Assembly (NCBI GenBank): GCA_964393545.1
Contig: CAYMUB010000047.1
Location: forward strand, 1 to 9,550
Source: CAYMUB01 sp964393545
GTDB taxonomy: Bacteria; Patescibacteriota; Microgenomatia; Daviesbacterales; UBA10151
Direction of reading: 5' to 3'
DNA length: 9,550 nucleotides
Positions within the stretch are counted from its first letter, which is position 1, and each line of letters starts with the position of its first letter. Shown piece by piece: positions 1-5,072 of the stretch. Position numbers and translations under genes: made by a program. The notes under the pieces are model-generated. The model made no database searches, had not been told where the DNA came from, and was given only the letters and a program-made list of their open reading frames with translations.

Positions 1-50
1 ACCTGTATAGCTTTCTTTCCAGATGCTGTTGGGACAATTCTCGTTCTCAC
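1..50 (-). CDS. N-terminus of probable IS4/IS1634-like transposase (partial)
   Basis: The minus strand reads from a GTG at 50-48 to the window edge and gives MRTRIVPTASGKKAIQ plus a partial codon. A stop codon lies two codons upstream, so GTG is the only usable start in this frame. The pattern R-I-V-x-T-A-S-G-x-x-A-I-Q-V resembles the beginning of many IS4/IS1634-superfamily (DDE) transposases, which would cut and rejoin insertion-sequence ends. A minus-strand TATAAT at 62-57 sits six nt before the GTG, with no clear Shine-Dalgarno, which fits a leaderless transcript. Only 16 residues are visible, so the family is a guess by resemblance. The same bases also read on the plus strand as an open frame ending at 57, so the tail of a plus-strand gene is not excluded. 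Confidence 0.45.
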   Translation of the reverse strand, partial: MRTRIVPTASGKKAIQ

Positions 51-139
51 TTCTTAATTATATACGCACTAATAACTAACCTTAGTGTCCCAAAAGTAAC
101 TAATTTGAAGCTAGACTAGTTGAGGTGTCCTAAGTCGGG
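29..139. repeat. Candidate insertion-sequence end: inverted and repeated TGTCC-type motifs
   Basis: TTGGGACA at 29-36 is an exact inverted copy of TGTCCCAA at 86-93, and a related GGTGTCCTAA lies at 124-133. These motifs sit at the 5' side of the putative leftward transposase, where the terminal and subterminal transposase-binding repeats of an insertion sequence are expected. The outer tip is not resolved: the other end of the element is outside the window and no target-site duplication can be scored. Calling this the IS end is inference. Confidence 0.3.
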
Positions 140-147
140 AATAATCA

Positions 148-351
148 ATGAAAACTTATGCTTTTATTGATAGCCAGAATCTAAACTTAGGAACAAGTAA
201 GGATATAAGGAAAAAAGGGAAAATAATTTATAAAGGGTGGAAGCTGGATTTTAAAAAATTTAGGAAATATTTATCAGATAAATTTCGAGTAAATAAAGCA
301 CTTCTGTCATTTGAAAAAAAGGGTGGCGTCTACTACTTTCTGATACAATAG
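148..351 (+). pseudogene. Truncated NYN (LabA/DUF88-like) nuclease-domain protein
   Basis: The ATG at 148 follows a weak GGGA at 137-140. The first ~52 residues look like the start of a NYN-domain protein, a PIN-like metal-dependent ribonuclease fold: a hydrophobic strand ending in AFIDSQNL, with Asp8 and Asn11 at the usual acidic-site positions, then the WKLDFKKFRKYL segment typical of the bacterial LabA/DUF88 branch. After about residue 54 the frame leaves the family pattern and stops at 67 residues, whereas NYN proteins are usually about 150-250 residues. The later acidic residues of the active site are missing, so a working nuclease is unlikely. The gene lies beside a probable insertion-sequence end, which suggests a deletion or rearrangement. 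A short expressed N-terminal protein is possible but less likely. Confidence 0.6.
341..349 (+). promoter_or_regulatory. Extended -10 promoter element (TGATACAAT)
   Basis: TGATACAAT matches the extended -10 consensus TGnTATAAT at all but one position. It lies within the last codons of the broken NYN frame. The predicted transcript start is near 356, which is also the first base of an ATG. It would drive the mini-ORF at 356 and the DUF3800 gene. No convincing -35 box was found, as is usual for extended -10 promoters. Confidence 0.45.
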
Positions 352-355
352 CTTC

Positions 356-382
356 ATGTCGGACTATTGCTGCTTTTCATGA
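356..382 (+). CDS. Possible eight-codon leaderless leader peptide
   Basis: An ATG at 356-358, six nt after the extended -10 element, opens an eight-codon frame, MSDYCCFS. Its stop TGA (380-382) overlaps the ATG (379-381) of the DUF3800 gene as ATGA. The downstream start has no Shine-Dalgarno, so termination and re-initiation at the overlap would explain how it is translated. What is seen is the frame, the spacing and the overlap; the coupling role is inference. Such short frames arise by chance, and no sequence family can support this one. Confidence 0.3.
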   Translation: MSDYCCFS

Positions 383-1128
383 AAAATTTAACATTTAAGG
401 ACTACAAAAAGATTCGTACTCCCTTTGTTTTCTTTGATGAAACCGGAAGTTTGAATGACAAGATTAACAGGTTTTTCTGTTTGGGGATGGTGAAATGTAT
501 GCAACCCTTTTATTTGGATAGCAGGATTAGAGAGATTAGGCAAAAATACCAATTCTATGATGAGATTAAATGGAATACTTTATCAAAAGCCAAGGTTAAT
601 GTCATAAAAGAAATCATCGAGGCTGTTTTTGAGACACCTGGAATTTATTTTTCCTGTATTGTTATCAATAAAGACAATATTAAATTTGAGGAAGAGTTTG
701 GAAATAATCCCTATAAGGCTTATGAAGTTTTTACAGAAATTTTACTTAAACAAAGTATTGATGAGAACGAAATACTAACAGTTTTGGCTGATTTTGTGAC
801 GACTCCCAAAAATATAAAATTTGAAGTAGATGTTAAACATAATCTAAATGAGTCTTTGGATAGGTTGGCGGTTGGAGGCATACACAGAGTTGATTCTAAG
901 GGAGTTAATATTATTCAGATAGTGGATTTGTTTATTGGAGCAGTGATTTATTGCTATAAAAAAGATCTAAAGCTAGTCTCCGGAGATAAAAATAAGATAA
1001 AAATTCTAAATTTAATACTGAATAAACTTCAAAGAAAAGATTTTGCTGGTGGGGTTAATACAAAAAGATTTAAGGTATTTGAGTATAATCATACCTTAGA
1101 AGGTACTAAAAAAGGGCCATCATCCTAA
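379..1128 (+). CDS. DUF3800 domain protein
   Basis: This 249-residue protein has the layout of the DUF3800 family, a RNase H-like fold common in phages, plasmids and genomic islands, whose biochemical function is not established. Visible marks are the N-terminal FVFFDETGS strand with its acidic D-E, an EIKW segment, an inner strand ADFVTTPK, and the C-terminal GVNIIQIVDLFIGAV helix with the conserved Q-x-x-D pattern. These acidic residues are where an RNase H-like fold holds metal ions, so a nuclease role is possible but unproven. I chose the ATG at 379 over an in-frame TTG at 367 because it overlaps the stop of a mini-ORF behind a good -10. There is no Shine-Dalgarno. The gene sits between mobile-element debris and the housekeeping gene ychF, which fits an acquired accessory gene. 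Confidence 0.7.
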   Translation: MKNLTFKDYKKIRTPFVFFDETGSLNDKINRFFCLGMVKCMQPFYLDSRIREIRQKYQFYDEIKWNTLSKAKVNVIKEIIEAVFETPGIYFSCIVINKDNIKFEEEFGNNPYKAYEVFTEILLKQSIDENEILTVLADFVTTPKNIKFEVDVKHNLNESLDRLAVGGIHRVDSKGVNIIQIVDLFIGAVIYCYKKDLKLVSGDKNKIKILNLILNKLQRKDFAGGVNTKRFKVFEYNHTLEGTKKGPSS

Positions 1129-1142
1129 CGGTTGACGCCCTT
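1112..1142. terminator. Weak hairpin, possible terminator after the DUF3800 gene
   Basis: AAGGGC at 1112-1117 can pair with GCCCTT at 1137-1142 across a 19-nt loop. The left arm lies inside the last codons of the DUF3800 gene. The loop is long and the following tract (CTTCAGTT) is only partly T-rich, so termination would be weak. Confidence 0.25.
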
Positions 1143-1160
1143 CTTCAGTTAAATATGTTA
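1132..1160 (+). promoter_or_regulatory. Likely sigma70-type promoter of ychF
   Basis: TTGACG at 1132-1137 and TATGTT at 1155-1160 are separated by 17 bp. The predicted start near 1167 gives a leader of about 38 nt carrying AAGGAAA (1188-1194) ten nt before the ATG. A second -10-like TACAAT at 1162-1167 has no -35 partner. Unlike most genes here, ychF therefore appears to have a real leader with a Shine-Dalgarno. Confidence 0.45.
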
Positions 1161-1204
1161 CTACAATATTCTGAGAAAATCAAGAAGAAGGAAATATATA
1201 GGAT

Positions 1205-2311
1205 ATGAGTTTAAAGGTGGGGATAGTAGGGTTGCCAAATGTTGGGAAGTCAACACTTTTTAATGCTCTTTTGAAAAAAAGGGTGGCTTTGAGTGCTAAT
1301 TATCCTTTTGCTACTATTGAACCAAATACTGGAGTAGTGGCTGTGCCAGATTCTCGTCTCTTGGAACTGGCAGAGTTGGTGAAGACAGAAGAAAGAATGG
1401 ATTCACTTCCACCCTTAATTCCGGCAGTTGTGGAGTTTGTGGATATTGCAGGCTTGGTTAAAGGGGCTTCAACAGGCGCAGGATTAGGCAATAAGTTTTT
1501 ATCACATATCAGAGAAGTAGATGCCATAATTCATGTATTAAGAGATTTTGAGGACAGTAGCATTATCAGGGAGGGTGCTGAAAATCCCAAAAGTGATAGA
1601 GAAACTATAGAAACAGAATTAATTTTAGCTGATTTGGAAACAATTCAAAAATTAATTGATTTTGCCGAGAAAGAGTTAAAGTTTTCCAAAGATTTGTTAG
1701 ACCCCAAAAAATTGGAAATTCTAAAGAAAATTAAAGAAGACCTGGATAAAGGAGTATATATTGGGGATAGTTTGATTAAAACAGCAGAAAGTATGGATGA
1801 AAGATTACAGGACTGGATTATAAAGTTACCCCTTCTTTCTATAAAACCAGTGCTTTATGTGTATAACGTGAGTGAAGAGGAGATTGCTTCGCCTTCGGCT
1901 CGCAATGACGTTAACCAGCTAACAATTTGTGCTAAATTAGAAGAAGAATTAGCTGATTTAAATGAGGATGAAAGAAAGGAATATTTAAAAGAACTGGGAA
2001 TTTCTGAAACTGGTTTAGAAAGATTAATCAAAAAAGCCTACCATTTATTAGGGCTGGCATCATTTTTAACAGCAGGGAAAAAAGAAATCAGAGCCTGGAC
2101 AATTAAGCAAGGAATGAAAGCACCTCAAGCTGCCGGAGTAATTCATACTGATTTTGAGAAAAAATTTATCAGGGCAGAGGTTATAGAGTATGAAAAATTA
2201 ATTGAAGCAGGTTCACATGTGCAAGCAAAACAAAAAGGTTGGGTAAGGACAGAAGGGAAAGAATATATTGTTCAAGATGGGGATGTGATAGAGTTTTTAA
2301 TTGGTGGTTAG
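1205..2311 (+). CDS. ychF: Redox-regulated/ribosome-associated ATPase YchF (OLA1 family)
   Basis: The 368-residue product has the usual YchF length and order. The P-loop GLPNVGKS is at residues 9-16. The switch-II motif DIAGLVKGAS begins at Asp80. A coiled-coil helical insert occupies roughly 125-200. The G4 motif N-V-S-E at 221-224 is the altered NxxE that makes this OBG-family protein prefer ATP over GTP. A C-terminal TGS domain spans about 281-366 and includes the WTIKQGMKAPQAAG and HTDFEKKFIRAEV segments. The family binds ribosomes and is linked to translation and stress responses. The ATG is preceded by AAGGAAA ten nt upstream. An imperfect palindrome codes for residues 226-236 in the loop between G4 and G5. 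The stop overlaps the stop of the convergent minus-strand gene. Confidence 0.96.
   Translation: MSLKVGIVGLPNVGKSTLFNALLKKRVALSANYPFATIEPNTGVVAVPDSRLLELAELVKTEERMDSLPPLIPAVVEFVDIAGLVKGASTGAGLGNKFLSHIREVDAIIHVLRDFEDSSIIREGAENPKSDRETIETELILADLETIQKLIDFAEKELKFSKDLLDPKKLEILKKIKEDLDKGVYIGDSLIKTAESMDERLQDWIIKLPLLSIKPVLYVYNVSEEEIASPSARNDVNQLTICAKLEEELADLNEDERKEYLKELGISETGLERLIKKAYHLLGLASFLTAGKKEIRAWTIKQGMKAPQAAGVIHTDFEKKFIRAEVIEYEKLIEAGSHVQAKQKGWVRTEGKEYIVQDGDVIEFLIGG
1883..1906. repeat. Small palindromic repeat-like element inside ychF
   Basis: The bases read ATTGCTTCGCCTTCGGCTCG followed by CAAT. ATTGC and GCAAT form the outer arms, GCC and GGC an inner stem, with a small TTC loop and asymmetric bulges. 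It resembles the dispersed 'attgcttcg...cgcaatgac' palindromes that are common between genes in many bacteria. It is GC-richer than the DNA around it. It is read in frame as EIASPSARNDV (residues 226-236) in a surface loop that varies in length within the YchF family. No second copy was seen in this window. Confidence 0.5.
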
Positions 2312-3002
2312 AGTAAGCTTAGACTAGCACTTCTTAAAGCATGAGAGTATTTTATTGGAGTTGCATTAGGAGAACTGACTGGAGAGAAAGTAACATCAAA
2401 GCCATATTGCCACATACTTCTAGCAAAGACTCCTACGCATCCACCTGGTATTAAATTTCTTTCTAGCCATTCATCTGCAAAAGGGTGGTTATCACGCCTG
2501 TAGAAAGGGATGGCTCGTACAAAGTCAGCATTGCGATCTAAATCTCTATGAGAATCCACTTCAATAAGGCAACTTTCCGCAGTAAAGTTGACTAAATATT
2601 CTCCCCCAACCTTTAATAGTTTAATTCCTAAGGAACGGAATTGTGATACAACTTTAAACCATTCACCTATGTCTTCAGGAAAAGATTTCCATACTCTGTA
2701 GAGACTGTATAAAGAGTTCCGGTTTTGTCTGTGCCGATTCTTTGAGGGATGCCTTCTAATCCATGACTTTCTTCAAATACTACTAATGCTTGGTTATGTT
2801 TTAAAGCTTCATCAATAACCCTATCTCGATTTTCAGGATAAGAAGGTCGTGAAGGCATATGTTTTGGTTTCTCTCCTTGATACGCATGCATCAGTATTGA
2901 GAGAACTCCTTTTTGAGTTCGTACTTTACCTTGCAAAACATTTCGTTGTTCAACAGTAAGTCTAGTTAAATCAAGTAATTCCAACCTATCTACCTTTGAC
3001 AT
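2308..3002 (-). pseudogene. Frameshifted protein of unknown function, faint isochorismatase-like pattern
   Basis: From the ATG at 3002 one minus-strand frame gives 111 residues and stops at 2667. From about 2700 a second frame, offset by -1, stays open to a stop at 2308 and reads as normal protein (YRVWKSFPEDIGEWF, then SLGIKLLKVGG, CVGVFARSMWQYGFDVTF). Joined at the repeated TC in GTCTCTAC near 2700 it would be about 231 residues. No family is recognised firmly. The order hydrophobic strand, helix plus ALVVFEESH strand, GIKLLKVGG, and a CV-containing helix followed by GFDVTF loosely echoes isochorismatase-like hydrolases, but key residues cannot be assigned. It follows the winged-helix regulator by 29 bp and is probably transcribed with it. 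Its stop overlaps the ychF stop. The break could be a real mutation or a sequencing/assembly error; no classical slippery heptamer is visible. Confidence 0.55.
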
Positions 3003-3031
3003 ATTTATCCGATAGTATACCTTAATTGATA

Positions 3032-3232
3032 CTAATTTGCTTCATAATAAACTCCATTAGTTCTTCCTCTTTTTATAATTAACCCAACCTGTCTCAGTCT
3101 TTTTAAATGGTATCTTAAAGTTCTTTCTGGGGTAGTGTAAAAGCTTCTTTTTAAAGTTTTCATCTGGATTAACTTATGTTCTCTAATGACCTCTAAAAGA
3201 GCAGATTGTTTAATAAAAAGTCTCTCCTCCAT
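3032..3232 (-). CDS. Small winged-helix DNA-binding protein
   Basis: This 66-residue protein is the size of a lone winged-helix domain. An N-terminal helix (SALLEVIREHKLI) is followed by a helix-turn-helix (MKTLKRSFYTTPERTLRYHLKRLRQ, with the recognition helix around TLRYHLKRL) and a basic wing (GLIIKRGRTNGVYYEAN), as in ArsR/MarR-like and related small regulators. It has no ligand or metal cysteine motif. It is first of a leftward pair and diverges from the acyltransferase-like gene. Five 10-bp repeats begin at its start codon and contain its promoter hexamers, so it probably binds there and controls itself and perhaps its divergent neighbour. The start has no Shine-Dalgarno and lies about four nt from the predicted transcript start. 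Confidence 0.65.
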   Translation of the reverse strand: MEERLFIKQSALLEVIREHKLIQMKTLKRSFYTTPERTLRYHLKRLRQVGLIIKRGRTNGVYYEAN

Positions 3233-3280
3233 AAGTTGCCGAATATTACCAGATATTACCTAATGTTGCCAGATATTGCC
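3231..3280. repeat. Five 10-bp direct repeats, probable operator
   Basis: Reading the plus strand in blocks of ten gives ataagttgcc, gaatattacc, agatattacc, taatgttgcc and agatattgcc, with consensus nRATRTTRCC. On the minus strand this is GGYAAYATYn repeated once per helical turn, ending on the start codon of the winged-helix gene. Ten-bp phasing puts all copies on one face of the DNA, as expected for cooperative binding of a small regulator. It is not a CRISPR (units are adjacent, no spacers), and it is too short and AT-poor in its core for a simple low-complexity tract. Confidence 0.65.
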
Positions 3281-3282
3281 AA
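3243..3282 (-). promoter_or_regulatory. Repeat-embedded tandem promoters of the winged-helix gene
   Basis: On the minus strand TTGGCA (3282-3277) and TAATAT (3258-3253) are 18 bp apart. One repeat further, CTGGCA (3272-3267) and TAATAT (3248-3243) are also 18 bp apart. The second would start transcription about four nt before the ATG at 3232, making a near-leaderless mRNA. A protein bound to the repeats would cover both promoters. Confidence 0.45.
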
Positions 3283-3297
3283 ATCTATTACGCAGGG

Positions 3298-3326
3298 TTG
3301 CTACCTACTATTGGTGTTGCTACAAT
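3298..3326 (+). promoter_or_regulatory. Promoter of the acyltransferase-like gene, near-leaderless
   Basis: TTGCTA at 3298-3303 and TACAAT at 3321-3326 are separated by 17 bp. The -10 ends eight nt before the ATG at 3335, so the transcript would begin one or two nt before the start codon. The intervening bases ACCAAGTT hold no Shine-Dalgarno. Confidence 0.6.
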
Positions 3327-3334
3327 ACCAAGTT

Positions 3335-4279
3335 ATGTTTGTCGAATTGAATCCTTTATATATACCTGCAAGAAGACTTGACAGTGTAGTTGATCTAAAA
3401 GTAGTTCCGGGTTTTAATCAGGAGTTTCAGGATGAAGTTAAAGATGCTGATCCTTATGTAATCTACACACATGAAGCTCAATCTGATGGTGCGGCAGCAG
3501 CTGTGGTAACAGAATACCTTGTGCAGCTAGCTAAGGAAGCAAATAGAGTGCCTTGTTTAAGAGGTTTTGTAATGGGTGCTGCTGGATCTATGGCTAATGG
3601 GAGACAAGGATGGAAGTTGCGACTAATGTATCATGTATTTAATTTGCTTGTCTCGGCAAAAGGTTTAAAGGTTTATCCATATACTAGAGAAAAAGATGAA
3701 AAAGAGCATGGTATGAAGCGGAATAGAGCAACATTAATAGCCGAACATAGACCTATGCTTAATAAAATGAAAGAAGGTTACCCGCCTTCTATACTAGCAA
3801 GTGGTTCTGTGGAAGCTGGACGTCATGATATAGGTCGTGACCCAGAAGATATTCATGGTCTGCAAAGGCTTAGGGGTAATGAGGTTTTAATTCTGGCTAA
3901 GGAGTTGATGAGTAATAATCATGGTAGAGATATCTTTCTTGTTGTTGTTGGACTACATGGAGGGTTTAGGTTACAAAGTCCGAATAGAGATAAAAGTTAT
4001 CCTACAAAAGAAGGACTGGCAACCTTCTTTGGAATACCAGAAAGATTTATCCCTCATACTAGGATGGAAGCAAACATAGGCATAATCATACCAGGAAGAC
4101 AAATGAATGAGAGGTTTGGGAGAGACTGGGTAAAAGCTTATAAGGATAAAGACGAAGAGCTGCGTGAGCAAAGAGTTCAAGTAATTAATGATTTTATAAT
4201 GAAAAGAGGTGCTTTACTTGTACCACCTCATGCCCGTGGTGTTTACTCACAAGCTATTGAACTTTCGACTCCTTCTTAG
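3335..4279 (+). CDS. PlsC-like (LPLAT) acyltransferase-like protein
   Basis: This 314-residue protein carries the spaced motifs of glycerolipid acyltransferases of the PlsC/PlsB superfamily. There is a H-x4-D motif at H46/D51 (THEAQSDG), the usual catalytic pair that activates the glycerol hydroxyl. A divergent motif III sits at 151-163 (PSILASGSVEAGR), where E160 and R163 match the E and R of FPEGTRS, and a hydrophobic motif-IV-like strand FLVVVGLHGG lies at 201-210. If active it would transfer an acyl chain to a phospholipid precursor or similar acceptor. The motifs are degenerate, so substrate and activity are inferred. The frame is open back to 3206, but the ATG at 3335 is preferred because a TTGCTA-17-TACAAT promoter ends eight nt upstream and the earlier part would overlap the divergent gene and its repeats. 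rpsF follows after 13 bp. Confidence 0.6.
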   Translation: MFVELNPLYIPARRLDSVVDLKVVPGFNQEFQDEVKDADPYVIYTHEAQSDGAAAAVVTEYLVQLAKEANRVPCLRGFVMGAAGSMANGRQGWKLRLMYHVFNLLVSAKGLKVYPYTREKDEKEHGMKRNRATLIAEHRPMLNKMKEGYPPSILASGSVEAGRHDIGRDPEDIHGLQRLRGNEVLILAKELMSNNHGRDIFLVVVGLHGGFRLQSPNRDKSYPTKEGLATFFGIPERFIPHTRMEANIGIIIPGRQMNERFGRDWVKAYKDKDEELREQRVQVINDFIMKRGALLVPPHARGVYSQAIELSTPS

Positions 4280-4285
4280 TACAAT
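4257..4285 (+). promoter_or_regulatory. Promoter of rpsF, leaderless
   Basis: TTGAAC at 4257-4262 and TACAAT at 4280-4285 are 17 bp apart, inside and just past the end of the acyltransferase-like gene. The -10 ends seven nt before the rpsF ATG, so transcription should begin at or within a base of the start codon. The spacer ACCCACA has no Shine-Dalgarno and resembles the sequence after the TACAAT at 3321. Confidence 0.6.
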
Positions 4286-4292
4286 ACCCACA

Positions 4293-4574
4293 ATGAATTC
4301 ATATTATTTAACTTTGGTGTTAAAACCAGATTTGGAAGAAAAGGTGAGAGTTGCACTTTTGGATGCTATGGTTAAAAAATTAACAGGAGAAGATGGAAAA
4401 GTTGACAAGACTGATCTTTGGGGAAATAAAGATTTAGCTTACCCAATAAAAAGACAAACCAAAGGATATATAGCTCACTACGAGATTACAACTGATCCTA
4501 AAAATGCTAAAACTATTGACAATAGTTTAAAAGCAGAAGAAGATATACTAAGATATTTGATAATTAGACGATAG
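4293..4574 (+). CDS. rpsF: 30S ribosomal protein bS6
   Basis: The 93-residue product is a compact bS6, a small-subunit protein of the central domain that pairs with bS18. It starts MNSYYLTLVLKPDLEE, like the family's first strand and helix. It goes on with a GKVDKTDLWGNKDLAYPIKR segment matching the typical 'W-G-x-r-x-L-A-Y-x-I' signature, then G-Y-I-A-H-Y-E, and ends at ILRYLIIRR with almost no acidic tail. An upstream extension of the frame to 4209 is rejected because it would overlap the preceding gene by 71 bp and lacks family sequence. It opens the rpsF-ssb-rpsR cluster, has its own leaderless promoter and ends 21 bp before ssb. Confidence 0.95.
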   Translation: MNSYYLTLVLKPDLEEKVRVALLDAMVKKLTGEDGKVDKTDLWGNKDLAYPIKRQTKGYIAHYEITTDPKNAKTIDNSLKAEEDILRYLIIRR

Positions 4575-4595
4575 ATGATAGAAACTGGAAGATAG

Positions 4596-5054
4596 ATGGC
4601 AAGCAGAAGTTGGAATAGAGTAGAATTAATAGGAAATTTGACTAGAGACCCGGAACTTAGGTTTACCCCCAATGGCGCTGCAGTTTGTACTTTTAGTTTG
4701 GCAACTAACAGAACTTTTGTTACTGATGGTGAAAAAAGAGAAGAAGTGGACTTTCATAAATTAGTGGCCTGGAATAAATTAGCAGAGCTTTGTAATCAAC
4801 TTCTTAAAAAAGGAACTAAGGCTTTCATCTCTGGAAGATTACAAACCCGTTCCTGGGAAGCACAAGATGGGACACAGAAGCAAACCACAGAGATTGTGGT
4901 GGAAGATATGATTGTCCTGACTCCTAAATCCAGTACAGATTCAGAGAAACCACCACCACAAGCAGTTCCTGTTGTAGAAAAGAAAGAAAAAGTAGCAGAA
5001 GTTACTCCACAGCCACAGGAAGAAGTTAAAGATGATGGGGATTTGCCTTTCTAA
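4596..5054 (+). CDS. ssb: Single-stranded DNA-binding protein SSB
   Basis: This 152-residue protein binds single-stranded DNA in replication, repair and recombination. The OB-fold occupies about residues 1-110 and begins ASRSWNRVELIGNLTRDPEL, with the usual G-N-L-x-x-D-P motif; F-x-K-L-V-A-W-N-K and the SGRLQTRSW segment follow. A Pro/Glu/Lys-rich linker of roughly 40 residues leads to the acidic tip DDGDLPF, the docking tail for partner proteins, so the gene is complete. A GGAAG (4587-4591) lies four nt from the ATG. The sequence GATAGATG occurs at 4570 and again at 4591, so the rpsF stop and the ssb start share a short duplication; between them lies a six-codon frame ending just before the ssb ATG. 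Confidence 0.96.
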   Translation: MASRSWNRVELIGNLTRDPELRFTPNGAAVCTFSLATNRTFVTDGEKREEVDFHKLVAWNKLAELCNQLLKKGTKAFISGRLQTRSWEAQDGTQKQTTEIVVEDMIVLTPKSSTDSEKPPPQAVPVVEKKEKVAEVTPQPQEEVKDDGDLPF

Positions 5055-5056
5055 TG

Positions 5057-5065
5057 TGATATAAT
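5057..5065 (+). promoter_or_regulatory. Perfect extended -10 promoter of rpsR, leaderless
   Basis: TGATATAAT at 5057-5065 is a perfect TGnTATAAT. It lies in the 18-bp gap after ssb and ends seven nt before the rpsR ATG at 5073. The spacer CTCCCCC is the opposite of a Shine-Dalgarno. No -35 is needed or seen. It would let bS18 be made apart from bS6 and SSB. Confidence 0.6.
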
Positions 5066-5072
5066 CTCCCCC

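Noticed and set aside
1300..1527. Minus-strand frame inside ychF.
   Set aside because: Antisense of the conserved switch region of YchF, with no start signals or family match.
2690..2710. Programmed -1 ribosomal frameshift in the minus-strand gene.
   Set aside because: No X-XXY-YYZ heptamer or clear downstream stem is visible; a TC-unit indel or assembly error is simpler.
3231..3280. CRISPR array or origin-type iterons.
   Set aside because: The units are adjacent 10-mers with no spacers and no cas genes; no AT-rich unwinding region, DnaA-like boxes or replication initiator gene accompany them. An operator fits better.
3206..3334. N-terminal extension of the acyltransferase-like frame back to 3206, with a hydrophobic stretch that could pass for a signal peptide.
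   Set aside because: It runs through the divergent regulator's first codons and the 10-bp repeats, has no ribosome site, and a well-spaced promoter points to the ATG at 3335.
4209..4292. Upstream extension of the bS6 frame.
   Set aside because: It overlaps the end of the preceding gene and contains no bS6 sequence; the family's N-terminus begins at the ATG at 4293, seven nt after a TACAAT.
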